This document shows positions 1 through 11,900 of a DNA stretch of 64,000 nt, one piece after another (position 1 is the first letter of the stretch; each line of letters opens with the position of its first letter). The stretch comes from Drosophila persimilis (taxonomy: Eukaryota; Arthropoda; Insecta; Diptera; Drosophilidae). A program made the translations under genes and the position numbers. The notes beneath the pieces are model-generated. The model was not told the DNA's origin, did not search any database, and was given only the letters and a program-made list of their open reading frames with translations. Location: the NCBI RefSeq assembly GCF_003286085.1, contig NW_020825288.1:23622001-23686000 (forward strand). The letters are read 5' to 3'.

Positions 1-145
1 CTCCCAGAGCCAACTCATTAATTTTGTCAACCGAAAAGGGGAGCAACGAGAATAAGGAGAGAATGAATCGCAGTAGCTGAAACCAAAAGCGACTACAAAA
101 CGATCGCGCAACTTTGTCAAGATAAAGCCAGGGAATGAACAGCAG

Positions 146-240
146 ATGAAGGGGAGGAGTATCTGCAGAAGGAGGAGGTGTATCTGCAGGAGGAGGAGGT
201 GTATCTGCAGGAGGAGGAGGTGTATCTACAGGAGGAGCAT
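146..240. repeat. 21-bp minisatellite
   Basis: About four imperfect copies of a 21-base unit built on GTGTATCTGCAGG plus GGAGGAG. The period is a multiple of three, so an open frame with a C-I-C-R-R-R-R pattern runs through it. That frame is most likely a by-product of the repeat rather than a gene. Confidence 0.75.
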
Positions 241-2231
241 CTGGAGGAGGACTGCAGGACTGTTGTCTGGCAATGGGAATATCCAGATTCCCAAACAGAC
301 TCGCTCGCTCGGCAGGTTCACGGCCCGCGCTAATCGTCAGCGAAAGGCAAAGAAAAAAGGAAGAAAACACCTCTTGAATGGCCGAAGCAACCGAATTAAG
401 TTGTTAAACGCATTATTTGCATATTTCCGAATGCAAGTGTGTGGCTGTGGATGCCGCATTAAGATGCCACAAGTGTCTCCTCTGTGCCAGCCTCATTTGC
501 ATATTAATTGTGTAAACAGAGGTCGGGGCCTCCTCTTCCTTTTCGCTTAATGAAGTGATAAATGTTATTCCGATTACTTCACAGGCGGATAGCCGCCAAG
601 GGGCAATCGTTTTGATCTATGAAAAGAGGATTTGTATCTCTGTATCCCTGTATCCCTGTTTACCGTGTTTATTTTGGGAACTTAATGGCATTATCCCATG
701 GTATCCCATGAATTATCCCGTATTCCTTGTCTTTCAAGCAACAAGTGCTTTTCGGGTATGCAAAATCAAAAATTTAGTTGCAACAAAAGTGAACGCTGAT
801 GACCCATACTTTGTTGTTGCTGGTGTTTTTACCATTTGTTATTTTTGTGCCTTTTTTTTTGGACACGCTACTTGGCGTTTCGGTGTTTCGGTGGCAAAAG
901 GGTTGATTGTGTGAGAGGGGGGCAGGGCGAGGGCGAGGGCGAGGGGGCACTGCGAGAGTGGGGCATCTATCAGCTGCAATGGCGGCACGCAGCTCTCGAC
1001 CAGCACGCATAGGCCAAAGTCAAAAGAGGAAGAGCGAGAGAGAGAGCGAGACAGAGACAGAGAACTGATGAATGAATGAATGAATGAATGAAACGAGTGT
1101 GTCTGAATGAGTGTCTGCCCCTGACTCTGGGTGTCTGTGTGTGTTTACAGCGATTTTGGCGCCAAATCGAGCATGCTATGCGATCAACATGGAACATGCT
1201 GCGTATGCGTAATGCCTGGCATGCAACACAGACAGAGCACAGAGCAGTGGCATGCCGTAGACAGAAGAGTCACGTGGATGCCATGAACTCCCGTGCCCCC
1301 CAAAGGATTGCGTGTCATTTCTTTATAAACACATCCAGAAACAACAACAGGCAGGGGAGTGTGTGGGGCCGGGGGGGAGGCGTATGCAAAGCAGTTGATA
1401 GAAGGGGGTGGGCGAAGGTGATTAAGCAACCATCGACACTTTTCAAATGGGGAAATATTTCAAGAGACAAGTTTGTGTTTTATGGAAAAGCTTACACAAA
1501 ACTGAGGGATGCGGTAAGAGCCCATTCCAAGGGATATTCTCAGAACTAGAAGTATCTTTTATCTCTATAATGTGTCCTTGAAACCTCTACCATCTCAGAA
1601 CAATAGACAGTAAAAAATACCCACTGTATCTGTGCTTTGTGAGAGCTATTGGAGCGTTCAAAGAAACCCTAAAGAACCTAAAATACTCCCTTAATGTACT
1701 CCACCTCTATGTATCTGTGGCATGTGAGGGGCGTGGCTGCGTTCTGCAGGATTTCGAGATTCTATCTTCCGTGTTGGATCTCTCTGGACTTTGCTTTGCC
1801 GCGTCCGTCTGTAGTCTAGTGGGCGGGGGGGAGGCGAGTGTGCAGCCTTGCCTTGGACCTTGCAATTTGTGTCAACCCAACACACACCTGTCTCTCCATT
1901 ACCCAGTCCGACCCCCAGCCAACCCCACCGCGCCACTTAGGGGCAGGCAGACCATGGAAAAAACCCACAATCCCAATCCCAAAAGTCGTCCGCATTGTAA
2001 TTTCTTTAAAAGCAATTCATTTCATAATGGGAAAAGGAAAGAAGAAATGTGAAGAAGAATGCCACGCTGGAGCAGAGAGAGAGAGAGAGAGCAAAATGAG
2101 GGTGAAGAAGGGGAGGGGGTGCAGGGGGGGTGCTACGAAAATGGCGAAAAATAATACATGGGGAAAATGTTCAGAAGGAAGGACGACGGACAATAAAAAT
2201 GGCTTTTTGGGGCTGAAGTTTTCGCAAGGAG

Positions 2232-2265
<34 letters not shown>

Positions 2266-2279
2266 GATACACACACACA
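2232..2279. repeat. (CA)n microsatellite
   Basis: An uninterrupted CA array of about 15 units, a short break, then a second shorter CA block. It is typical insect intergenic or intronic simple sequence. Confidence 0.9.
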
Positions 2280-5200
2280 CATAGCTATGCAGTTATCCTT
2301 TGTTCGCTGGGATTCCTCTCTATACTTCTCTCTCTATGCCCGTACCTTTCTCTCTATATATCTTCCTTTCGTTCTTTCTTGCCTTCTCTGTCTCTGTCTC
2401 TGCCTTGACGTTTTTATGGCCCCCAGACAAAAGGTTGAAGCCACCTTTCACCTTTCTCATTCCCCCCAAAAACTCTCCCTCAAACCTCAGCCCTCCTCCT
2501 CCTCCTGCCCTACCCTCGAAAAGTTCTTTACTTTTTGGAAAGTTGTTTATGGAATTCATTTTATTCCCATTCCGTAGTCCTCCTCCGTCTGTAGCCGTTC
2601 TCTCCTGCTCCTCCTCCTGCTCCTCCTCCTCCTCCTGCTCCTCCTCCTCCTCCTGCTCCTCCTCCTACTCCTCCTCCTGCTCCTTGCTCCTTGCTCCTTG
2701 TGTAGTCTGTATGCCCTTGCCATTTAGTTTCTTTCTTTTCGTTGTGCCCCGACGACTCCCTTTCCCGTTGTTGCCTTCTTTTTCTTATAGATAATAAGAA
2801 AATTATACATTTTATGCCGCAAACTTAGAGCGAGACAGAAAACGAGAGAGACTCTGAGAGAAAAAATCCAAAAAATAATACACCGCATTGCCCCCAATTT
2901 AGGTTTTTATGGGGCCCTCAATTTTGTTGAGCTGGAAATTATATTTCTATGTCGATTCCTTTTGCCTAATTTCGCAGTGCATTCCAATGCGTCTAACGGT
3001 TTCGCTGCCATCATCAATATAATAACCAGATCGGATCCCAGGAGACCTACGAGTATCCCACTATAACTGGCGAGATTTTGCGAGTCGTTTAAAGACCTTT
3101 TTGGGGAGCGCACCAGACACTGATCATTTTCACAAATTTCTCCGTAATTGGACATTTAATTAAATTAATTTTTGGCTTTTATTTGAGTGCTGCAGAAGGA
3201 GAGGGAGAGCGACAGAGAGAGGTATACCACGTTTAGAAACGATTTGTGTGGAGACAACTGTTTGTCCTTTAACGGAATACTTAGGGATGCCTAACCCCAG
3301 GTTTGGGGCTGGAATGCCAATAGACCTGCAAAATGGATTAAATTATTATCATTTATCATTGATTTTTGGATAGAGAGAGGAGATGGAGGCACCACATTTA
3401 CCCAAGAGCGAACCAGAGAGAACTCCACTTATCCTTGAATACTTATCTTATATCCTTCTTTTATCCCGCCGTCAGGCTTGGGCGAGACATTGGCATTCCT
3501 TTAGCCGGAGGACAACACCTTAGTGGCATGATAATGGCACTGGGATTGGGGATTGCGATTGGGGCAAGGGACTGGCGATAGCGATTGCGATAGAGGAACT
3601 CGGGGATTAGCCGACAGAAACAATTTGAGGCAACATGTCGTCCAGTTTTGTGACATCAAACGGACATGCCACTGACAATTACCCGAGAGCTCAGAGCAGA
3701 GCAAAAACAACGGAACCAGCCCCCCACCCCCCCTCCATATGGATACTGGATAGAGGAGAGGGGTAGTGGCAGAGGCAGAGGCAGGGGCAGAGGAACCTTA
3801 GGAACCAATTAACTTAACGCGACAATATCCTGCAACAGTCCTGGAGCCCAGGTCCTAGTCGAAGTCCACACATACACGTAGCGTCTGTGTGTGTGTGTGT
3901 GTGTGTGTGCAGCCAAGCAAAAAGGTTTTCAAAAAAACAGCAAACAATGGAAAATGTTCAAAACAGTGACAAAAAAGCAACGCAAGAAATGTGGATGGAT
4001 GGAGGGATGGATGGGGGGGGGGAAGGAAGAGTAGGGGATATGGATGGGGAGTGAAGGGGGCTGACCATGGAAGGGGTCGCCTCATAAATTACAAATATAA
4101 TTACATTTAATTACCGCAATTAACTTTGTAATAATGTCAATGAAAATGATGAGACAAAATATGATTAAAAAATAACACACACCGCGATGGAAAGAGAGGA
4201 ACAGCCACAGAAAGAGACGGAAATATGCAAAGAAACAACCAACGAAAGAGAGGGAAAACACACACACAAAGATACAACCAAAGAAAGAGAAGGATATACA
4301 TATGTGGCTTATAAAGACAATCCTCTAGAACTGCTGGTCGGTTTATCCGCTTATGACCGGAGATAATGATGAATTAGCGGCAAAGCTTTTGTAAACCAGA
4401 ACGAACCAACCATCCAACCATCCATCCAACCATCCAACCATCCATCAGGCCATCAGTCCACACACAAGCTAATCCAAACTCATCCAGATTGCTGCAACTC
4501 CCCTACCAATCCCCCTTTCCCCCCGTTTGCCACTCCTCGAGTCCCATCATAAACGGATTTTGCATTTATGAGTGTTCCCCTCCCCCCCCCCCCCCCCCGT
4601 TCCTTCGCCTTGGACGGATTGTATCCGTATCACTTTCAGTATTTGGATTTGCAGTGGTATTTTCCAGACCGCTTCGGTTTCTGGGCTGGGTTCTGTTGGG
4701 TCCTCGAACTTTTATGACATTTAATTGGAGTGCTTTCTGATTGCGGCCGACTTCTTATTCGTTGTTTATGATTTGATTCATGGAAATTATTAGAGGTAGT
4801 CTCGGTGTAGCAATGGGGGAAGATGAACTTCTTTGAATCGCATTCTGATACTTTAAATGTTTGCATATTCAGCTTTGGAGTTCTGCTTCGTTTACTATTA
4901 TTAACTGATTCGAATGTAATTTGGTTAATGATCAATTTATTTGATGTTTCTTATGGTTTTTAGACATGAAAGGCTCTTAGATTTTGTGATGAAAATTGGT
5001 TTCGAATAATAATTTCGATACAGATTCGATTCGGTAGCTGTTTGTGTCCATGCGATACATTTTGGATCACCAATTGTTGAATATTAAACAGCATCCTTAA
5101 AACCATTTAATTTATGGGAGTCTAACAGCTGTTTTAAAGGAAACTATCGCTAACGCTTCGATAAAACAACTCTTGTTTATCGAATGTGTGTTTATCGAGA

Positions 5201-5905
5201 TTTGTTATTTATCGATACCTACAGGGATACCTTTTATAATAATTAAACCCGTTTTGGTTGCTATATTGCTGGGTGTATTCAATATTCATATAGATACATT
5301 TCAGGTTTAACGATAAATATTTCGACTATTATTTCGATTAAAAGCAGATCCTTAGATAGAGATTAATTGCCCACCCTAAAAGATGATGTCTCTGGAGATG
5401 TTGTTAAACAAACGATAGCTAATCGATTGACCTTCGATTATCTCTTTCGATTAACATCCGAAAATACGTACTTTCTCACCCAATCTTAACGGTAGCAGAG
5501 GGCATGGAGTTGTGCAACCCGCAGCCACATCTGATGGTAGATCGTCTAATGAACCAGAGATCAAGTGGGCATAGCTAATCGAAATCAACCCTCGACCGAG
5601 AGTCCGTTTGTGCTTGGCAATCCTTGCCCGTCCCCGTGCCATCATCAGGGGAGGATATTCCGAGGGTCCGTCTGTCTGTCCACTATACCTATATAGTTCT
5701 AGGGTAACTGATAAGTGCAATTAATAATTTTGACCTTTTCAAGTTCGCGCCGCCGACGCCGGGCCACAGCTGACGCGCGTTCTATATTTTATGGAGAGGC
5801 AACTTTCCATTTATGCATGAAAATTGTTTTCCCGAATTTCCCTTTTGTTTTTACACCCTGCTGCTATGTATGTTCTCTGATGTTCTGTTTTCCCTCTGCT
5901 TGCAG

Positions 5906-8900
5906 CCTGAAGCCGCCGCCCAAGGATGGCGTCACAAAGAGCAATCCATCAAAGCGGCATCGGGAGCGCCTCAACGCGGAGCTGGATCTGTTGGCCTCCC
6001 TGCTGCCCTTCGAGCAGAACATCTTGAGCAAACTGGATCGACTGAGCATACTAAGGCTGTCCGTTAGTTATTTAAGAACCAAAAGTTATTTTCAAGGTGA
6101 GTGCGGGATGGAGGAGAAATAGAAAAGGCCAGCCCCCTCCCTCCCAGAAAAGGTGGGTTTCGCCCCAAACCCCTGGCTTTGGCTTCGATTCCATTTGCCA
6201 TACGGCGCGTAACAGTTTTTGGCCTATTAAATCGATTATGCTTGGGCTCTCGGCGAGGAGACCTTCTCCTGGCTTGGGCTTGGGTTTGGCCTAGAACATG
6301 ACTCATAAATGATTCAAAACTAATTTCAACGACGCGCCAGGAGGTCCTCTAGTCTGCTCTCCCGAAACAGAAGCAAGAAACAAACCCGAAAGAGAAACAG
6401 AAACAGAAATACAGACAGGACATGGAAAGGACACACGCACGTGCTGTTGACGGATTAAGGCAGACAGAACGGAAGGAAGGAAGGAAGGAAGGAACAGGAG
6501 CGGTTCGTAGAGGGGCAGGACCTCCACTAACATATGTATCTACGACTTCCCTCAGGGGTGCTTTAGACCATGCTTTAGGGATGGGACGGATGGATGGCTG
6601 AGTGGAGGGGGATCTCGAAAATATTTCGTATAATTTAAATTAATTAAAACAAATGCAATAAACTCTCGACTCTCGGGCCTTGATGGCTTGATTAACGATT
6701 CGCTCTCTCTCTTTTGAGGTCATTCACATTAAGCTTTGTTTTAATGAAAAAAAAAACAAGAGAAAGAGAGAGAGGGAAGCATATTTAATTGCTTCATTTG
6801 CCATAAAAATTGGCAAAAGACCAGAAGGGGTTCCCGCAGTCCAGAGAGAGAGAGAGGGTAGTATGACAGCTTTAATTAAGTTTAAGTGCAGAATTAAAGC
6901 GGGGTCCTGGGAGGTTCCCAGCCCCAGCCCCAGCCTAGAATAAAGACGAAGCCGACAAAAAAAGGTTACAAAACTTGAGTAAATATTTTGACAATTAGCG
7001 GTCAAGCCGTAGTTCAGCGTTAATTGCAATGGCAACAGAAAAGGAGCAGCATTTGGACATCCGCTTGCCACGTGCCACGTGCCGCATTGTGCATTGTGAA
7101 AAGTCAATATAAACATTAGTTTCCTTTTGCCAATGGCATCCCTGCTGCCAAGCCCTGCTATGCCCAATGCGCAATGCCCAATGGGAACCTCAAAGGACAA
7201 CGACAGCGACAAGGACTGCAACGACGACGGGTTAATGGACCAGAACCGTTGCGGCGTGTGCCCCGGTGAGTGGCCTCTGTGTCCGTACAGCCGTACACCC
7301 CCCCCCCCCCCCCCCGCACACCTTCTGGTATGGTATATCCCTTCGACGTTCCAGAGTCTCAGTGTCCCGGGGTTGTGAGGTCAAAGTTTGTTTTCCCTTT
7401 GGTTTTCATTTGTTTGCCCTCACCCGCCGTCCCACCAAATACTAGTAGTAGATGTTTTTCGGATATTATCGGGATCATTTAATTTACAATTAGTGTTTGT
7501 TTTGCCTTCCGCACACACACACATAGTCTGGGACTCTCTCTCTCTCTCTGATCGAGGGACCAGGACCAGGACCAGGACAGGGCAATGGGTTTAATTCGGA
7601 ACGTGTGCCGTTCATGGGATTACCAGGCGGAAGCACTCAAGACGATTAAAATTGATTCGATAAAGGGTATGGGAAGGATATTGAGCGCCGATGAGAACTC
7701 AAACGTGTCTCATTCTCATTAGATGCTCAAATTGATGGAAATCCAATGAGAAGAAGTTTAACCCTAGGATCTGCATCTGTAGGTACAAAAACACATGTAC
7801 AATCCATATAGCAATATAGATATAGATATATCTAAGCATTAGTACGCATCTATGTATCTTTTTTATGTACTTAAACGTTTGTGGGGGATGATGATGACTC
7901 CCTTTCTGTAGTTGCTTGACCCTGACTTGCGCAAAAACCGAAAACCGAACCCCAAAAACCGAACTCCAAGTCGCTCTCTCAACGTTTGGCTTTAGTTTCA
8001 GTTCGAGGACCACGCCCTCCGCACTCCTGCCCCCATCCTTGAGGAGCGCTTGATGATTTACTAATTCTCTCTTTCGTATTTTTGTGGCTTTTTCTACTAC
8101 GAGTCCGAGAGTATCTCTGCATTGGGTTTGTGCCTCCAAACTAAATAATTAAAGCGCGCTGCTAATGGCCCATTGTCTTGGCCCTCGAATGGGGCAAAGG
8201 GCCAAGGACTCCCACCTTATGGCCACTATTCTGGCAGGGCCATAATTGTTAAGACGCGCAATTTCTACATTTTTAATGCCCTTGGAGGTCGGCTTCTGCC
8301 GCTGTCTCCCGGCGCTTCGACGTCTGCCTAATTGATGAGTTGCGTAATTAAGTGGCAAGGGAAAGTCGAGAAACAATTGCTAAAAACATTAGTTGTTATG
8401 GCCCTTTTAGATATTGATAGTTCTTGCCTACACTTTTTTTTTACGATTATTATATGTACATTCTTTTCTGCGGTAGCTCTTTTGGGTCACACGCAAAGCA
8501 AGCCCCCCCCAGCACCCATTAAATGCCATTAAAATGCGCCATAAAAACCAGTTCATAGGCAAATTGTGTTCCCAAGAAGCTTCCAGTGGCTTCCAGAGAG
8601 TCAAGTACTCTTCAAAGATTCGGTAATGTGAGATGGGAACAAATTTGCATTTTCATTGCCGTCTGCTTTGGTGGGGGTCTCTTTTTTGCGTTGGTCGAAA
8701 AGCCCCCACCAGAGTTCCCACACATGATTAAAAGATGCACTGAGAGAAAAGGAAACCAAAGAAAAACTTCTTGGAAAGAAACTCTTATTAGAAGATCTTG
8801 ATTGCCCAAACGCCAGCTGTTCACACTTCTTATGATAGGGTTCTGCCTAGGGTAGGAGATTTCGAAGGTTCCCCTTGCTCGATCCAAGGGAGCAAAACCG

Positions 8901-11900
8901 GTTTAAATTGTGTGGAAATTCGTTTCTACTTTCCTTAGAGAAACCTCAGCCAGTAGCTAATTTTTGTGGTAAACATTTTCCTGATAATTAAAGGAAGAAT
9001 GGCTTATTACCACTCAAAATAGGTCTTCCTTCATCTAAACTCTACCATTGCAATACCCCAATGCATGCCAATGCCCATTCGTGTTTTGTGTCTGTGGAAT
9101 TTGCATAATTTTAGCCAGGAAATGCACTGCCATATTACCATACCTTAAACATCGCTAATCATACGCTTCCTCAACAAAAACCTTCATTTCAATCAACGAA
9201 TTTCCTTGTTGAACTTTCAAAAGTAAATTCCCCCCACCTGAGACTGCACATTTTCCCTCAGTGTGGTCTTGGGCATTTCATATTCGGTTAATAGATTTGC
9301 TGGCAAATCATGTCGCCATTACTTTTGACTCGGCTCTGACTGGCGGCTCTTTCTGGCCGCCTCGCGGCTGCTCGTGGGAAGTGGCAGTTGCCGCCGCAGT
9401 GTTGTGGCAACCTGCTCTAAGCATATTATGAATGAATGCATCTGTGGCGGGCCACAGTGGCGTGGGCAGGGGGGGGAGGCACCTAATGGAAGTCACCCAC
9501 CGATTATCGGCCGCCACGACAAGGTCACTTGGTCACTGTCTGTCCCGTCCTTTCCCTTTGCTGGTATTTATGTTATTATCAAAATTGGCCCACAGGCAAG
9601 TGCTCCCAATAGGCCGGTGGGTGGAGGCCAAGGCTTAGTTCTTAACCTAAAAACATACTAAAAGCCAACTCCAATCTGCTGCTCTGCATGCCGCTGCCGC
9701 TGCCTCTGCCGTTGCCTCTGCCGTTGCCTTAGCCGGCATTTGGCCAATTTTTCGTACATTGTAACATGACTTTCGTGCGTTGCTCCAGTTAAGGCATTCC
9801 CCTCTGCCCCTCCTCCCTGGTATTATAGCCAGACAATGAATGGGTCGCAGGCGGACATGCAATCAGTCAGTCAGGCAGGCGATGGCGATGCACTTGCCTA
9901 CCAGCTCCTCTACGATACTCTTGGTGTTGTTTCTGGTGTTTCTGTGCCCCAGAAGGCGTCGCATTGTCACGCCGGCCAACTCACAGCTGTTCCTCGCACA
10001 TATGTGAGTATATAGAGGGGTAAATATGTACTATATAGCCCAGACAACATTGCGTGACTTTACGTAGGTCGACACCCCTCTTCTCCCGCCCTCTCTCTAT
10101 CCCTCTCTCCCTTTTGGGCCTAGGCTCGAGTGCTACAGATACCACAATGTCTAAGGCCTAGTTCAATTTAAAGTCCATTAAACGATTCAACAACTTTAAA
10201 ATGTGGAGAGCCCTCAACACCCGATTGTTGGAGTGTTGGAGAACCTTTAACTTCCTTCTCTCTCTCTTTCTCTCTCTCTCTCTCGCTCTGCGGAATGCCT
10301 TGGAATGTCAGTTACTCAGTGGAAAGGAAGGAACCTCTAACGAGCCTCCGAAAACGAATAACCATCAAAAAGAACGCCTAGGAATGCCTGGTTTTATGTG
10401 AGGAAACCGCTTAGCCCGTTTCAAGGAACTTTTTGCTGGAAAAGAAATCCACTTAAGTGGAAAATCAAGGCTTAAGGCCTACAGAGTTAACTGGAGCTAG
10501 AAAGTCTTTAGAAATAGTTCATGGGGTATCTGAGGGATACATTTAAACCATTTTCCTACCATAAATGTGTGCCTTTAAGTGTGGAATGTCCTTATTTATT
10601 GTTTTAGATCTGCTTAAAGGTATAAAACATTCAGATATCATAGAATATTGACTGTCAGTCGAAGAGCATCTTCCCTAATACTCTACCAATCGTATCTTTC
10701 TTCTTAATAATCAGTCCATCCACAAAATCTTTAGTTTTGTTAAATATCTATCAATGTTTTCATTATTTACCGCATCCTTTGTTCAACCTTTTTCATAGTT
10801 TAATCTTTTGAAAAACTTTTGCAGTAACTTTAGAAGATATCTGAAGCCATCTAATGTGTATATCTCTATATATCTATCTACATATTTATCTATCTATCCA
10901 TCTATCTATCCATCAATCTATCCATCTATCTATCTATCTGTACAGACATGCATTTCTCTATCTACCTTTCTCTTTCAAGCCACATGTTCCACCTCAAGGG
11001 ATCCCCATTTCTGTCAGACTTCCCATCCGTTTACCACCATTAACCCTTTTTTTTTGTTGTTTGCCCCACACCTAAGGATTGGCGATTGGGGATTGGGTAT
11101 ATCCATCCGAAAAGCGCTGTCAATTATGACAGCTGCCAATGGCTGAATGCCGGAATGCCTGAATGGCTGGGTTGATGGGTTGATGCTTCTGCAGGGCCCT
11201 GGCGTTGGCGCTGTCAGTTTTCCAATCAAATCCGCTGATGGGTTTGACATTTCCATGACATATTTGCTTCTGTCGGCACGGAAAATATTTGCCAAAATGT
11301 CAGAAACTTTAAACTTTATTTATTATTTTGCGCCAAGCCGTGCCACCGGCCACGGGGCCACGCCCAGACCCAGCATAATTGACGCCATTTGGATGGGAGT
11401 AGTGGGGGGGGGGGGGGATAAAAAGCACAGAGGAAAATGGAATATGAGAATGAGTGGAAAAAGAGTGGAACGACTGGAGCTGAGGTGCCGTCAGAGTGCA
11501 ACGTCATTAGGGCGAGTATCTTTTGGGTCTTCTGCTTTGCCGTTTGCTGCGCACGCTTTTCCGCTCGTTCGCTTTTCCCCAGCTCCAAGCTCTTTCCCTC
11601 CCCTCGCCCCGCCGCCCAGACATGTTTTCCCTCGGGGCTCACCGTTTGGGTGGGGTCTCGACCATCGCCATCGCCATTTTTATGTACATCATCGAGAGTC
11701 GCTCCGCCCCTGTCCTGCAGCTGAGATTTTGCGCTTTTCCGGTCTTTCCCGGCCACAGATATTCATCCACCGCCTGACCATTGTACAGGGTGGATGGGGG
11801 ATGGTTTTTTCGCCCCATTTAACGGCTCTCCAAGGGTTGGTTATCCCCGCCAAGATGGCAGAGAGAGAGAGAGAGAGACTGCGAGAGAGCAGGAAAAACA

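Larger units (their letters stand above)
1..5905. other. non-coding region upstream of the dysf bHLH exon (probably 5' intron or 5' flank)
   Basis: No convincing coding exon is seen. The stretch holds simple-sequence DNA: a 21-bp minisatellite (146-240), GAGA and CT runs, a CA array near 2232-2263, CTCCTCCTG repeats near 2590-2680, CCAT-type repeats near 4400-4445 and a run of 17 C at 4582-4598. The next exon (5906) begins with the last base of a codon, so the dysf start codon must lie upstream, either in this stretch or left of the window. I could not find a start exon ending in the matching phase. Calling it a dysf 5' intron is inference. Confidence 0.5.

Noticed and set aside
146..550. 134-aa ORF with CRRRRCI repeats
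   Set aside because: The frame is produced by a 21-bp minisatellite; no homology and no plausible gene context.
4400..4446. Regularly spaced CCATCCAACCATCC units, checked as a CRISPR-like array
   Set aside because: Simple tetranucleotide-type repeat without unique spacers, in an insect genome.
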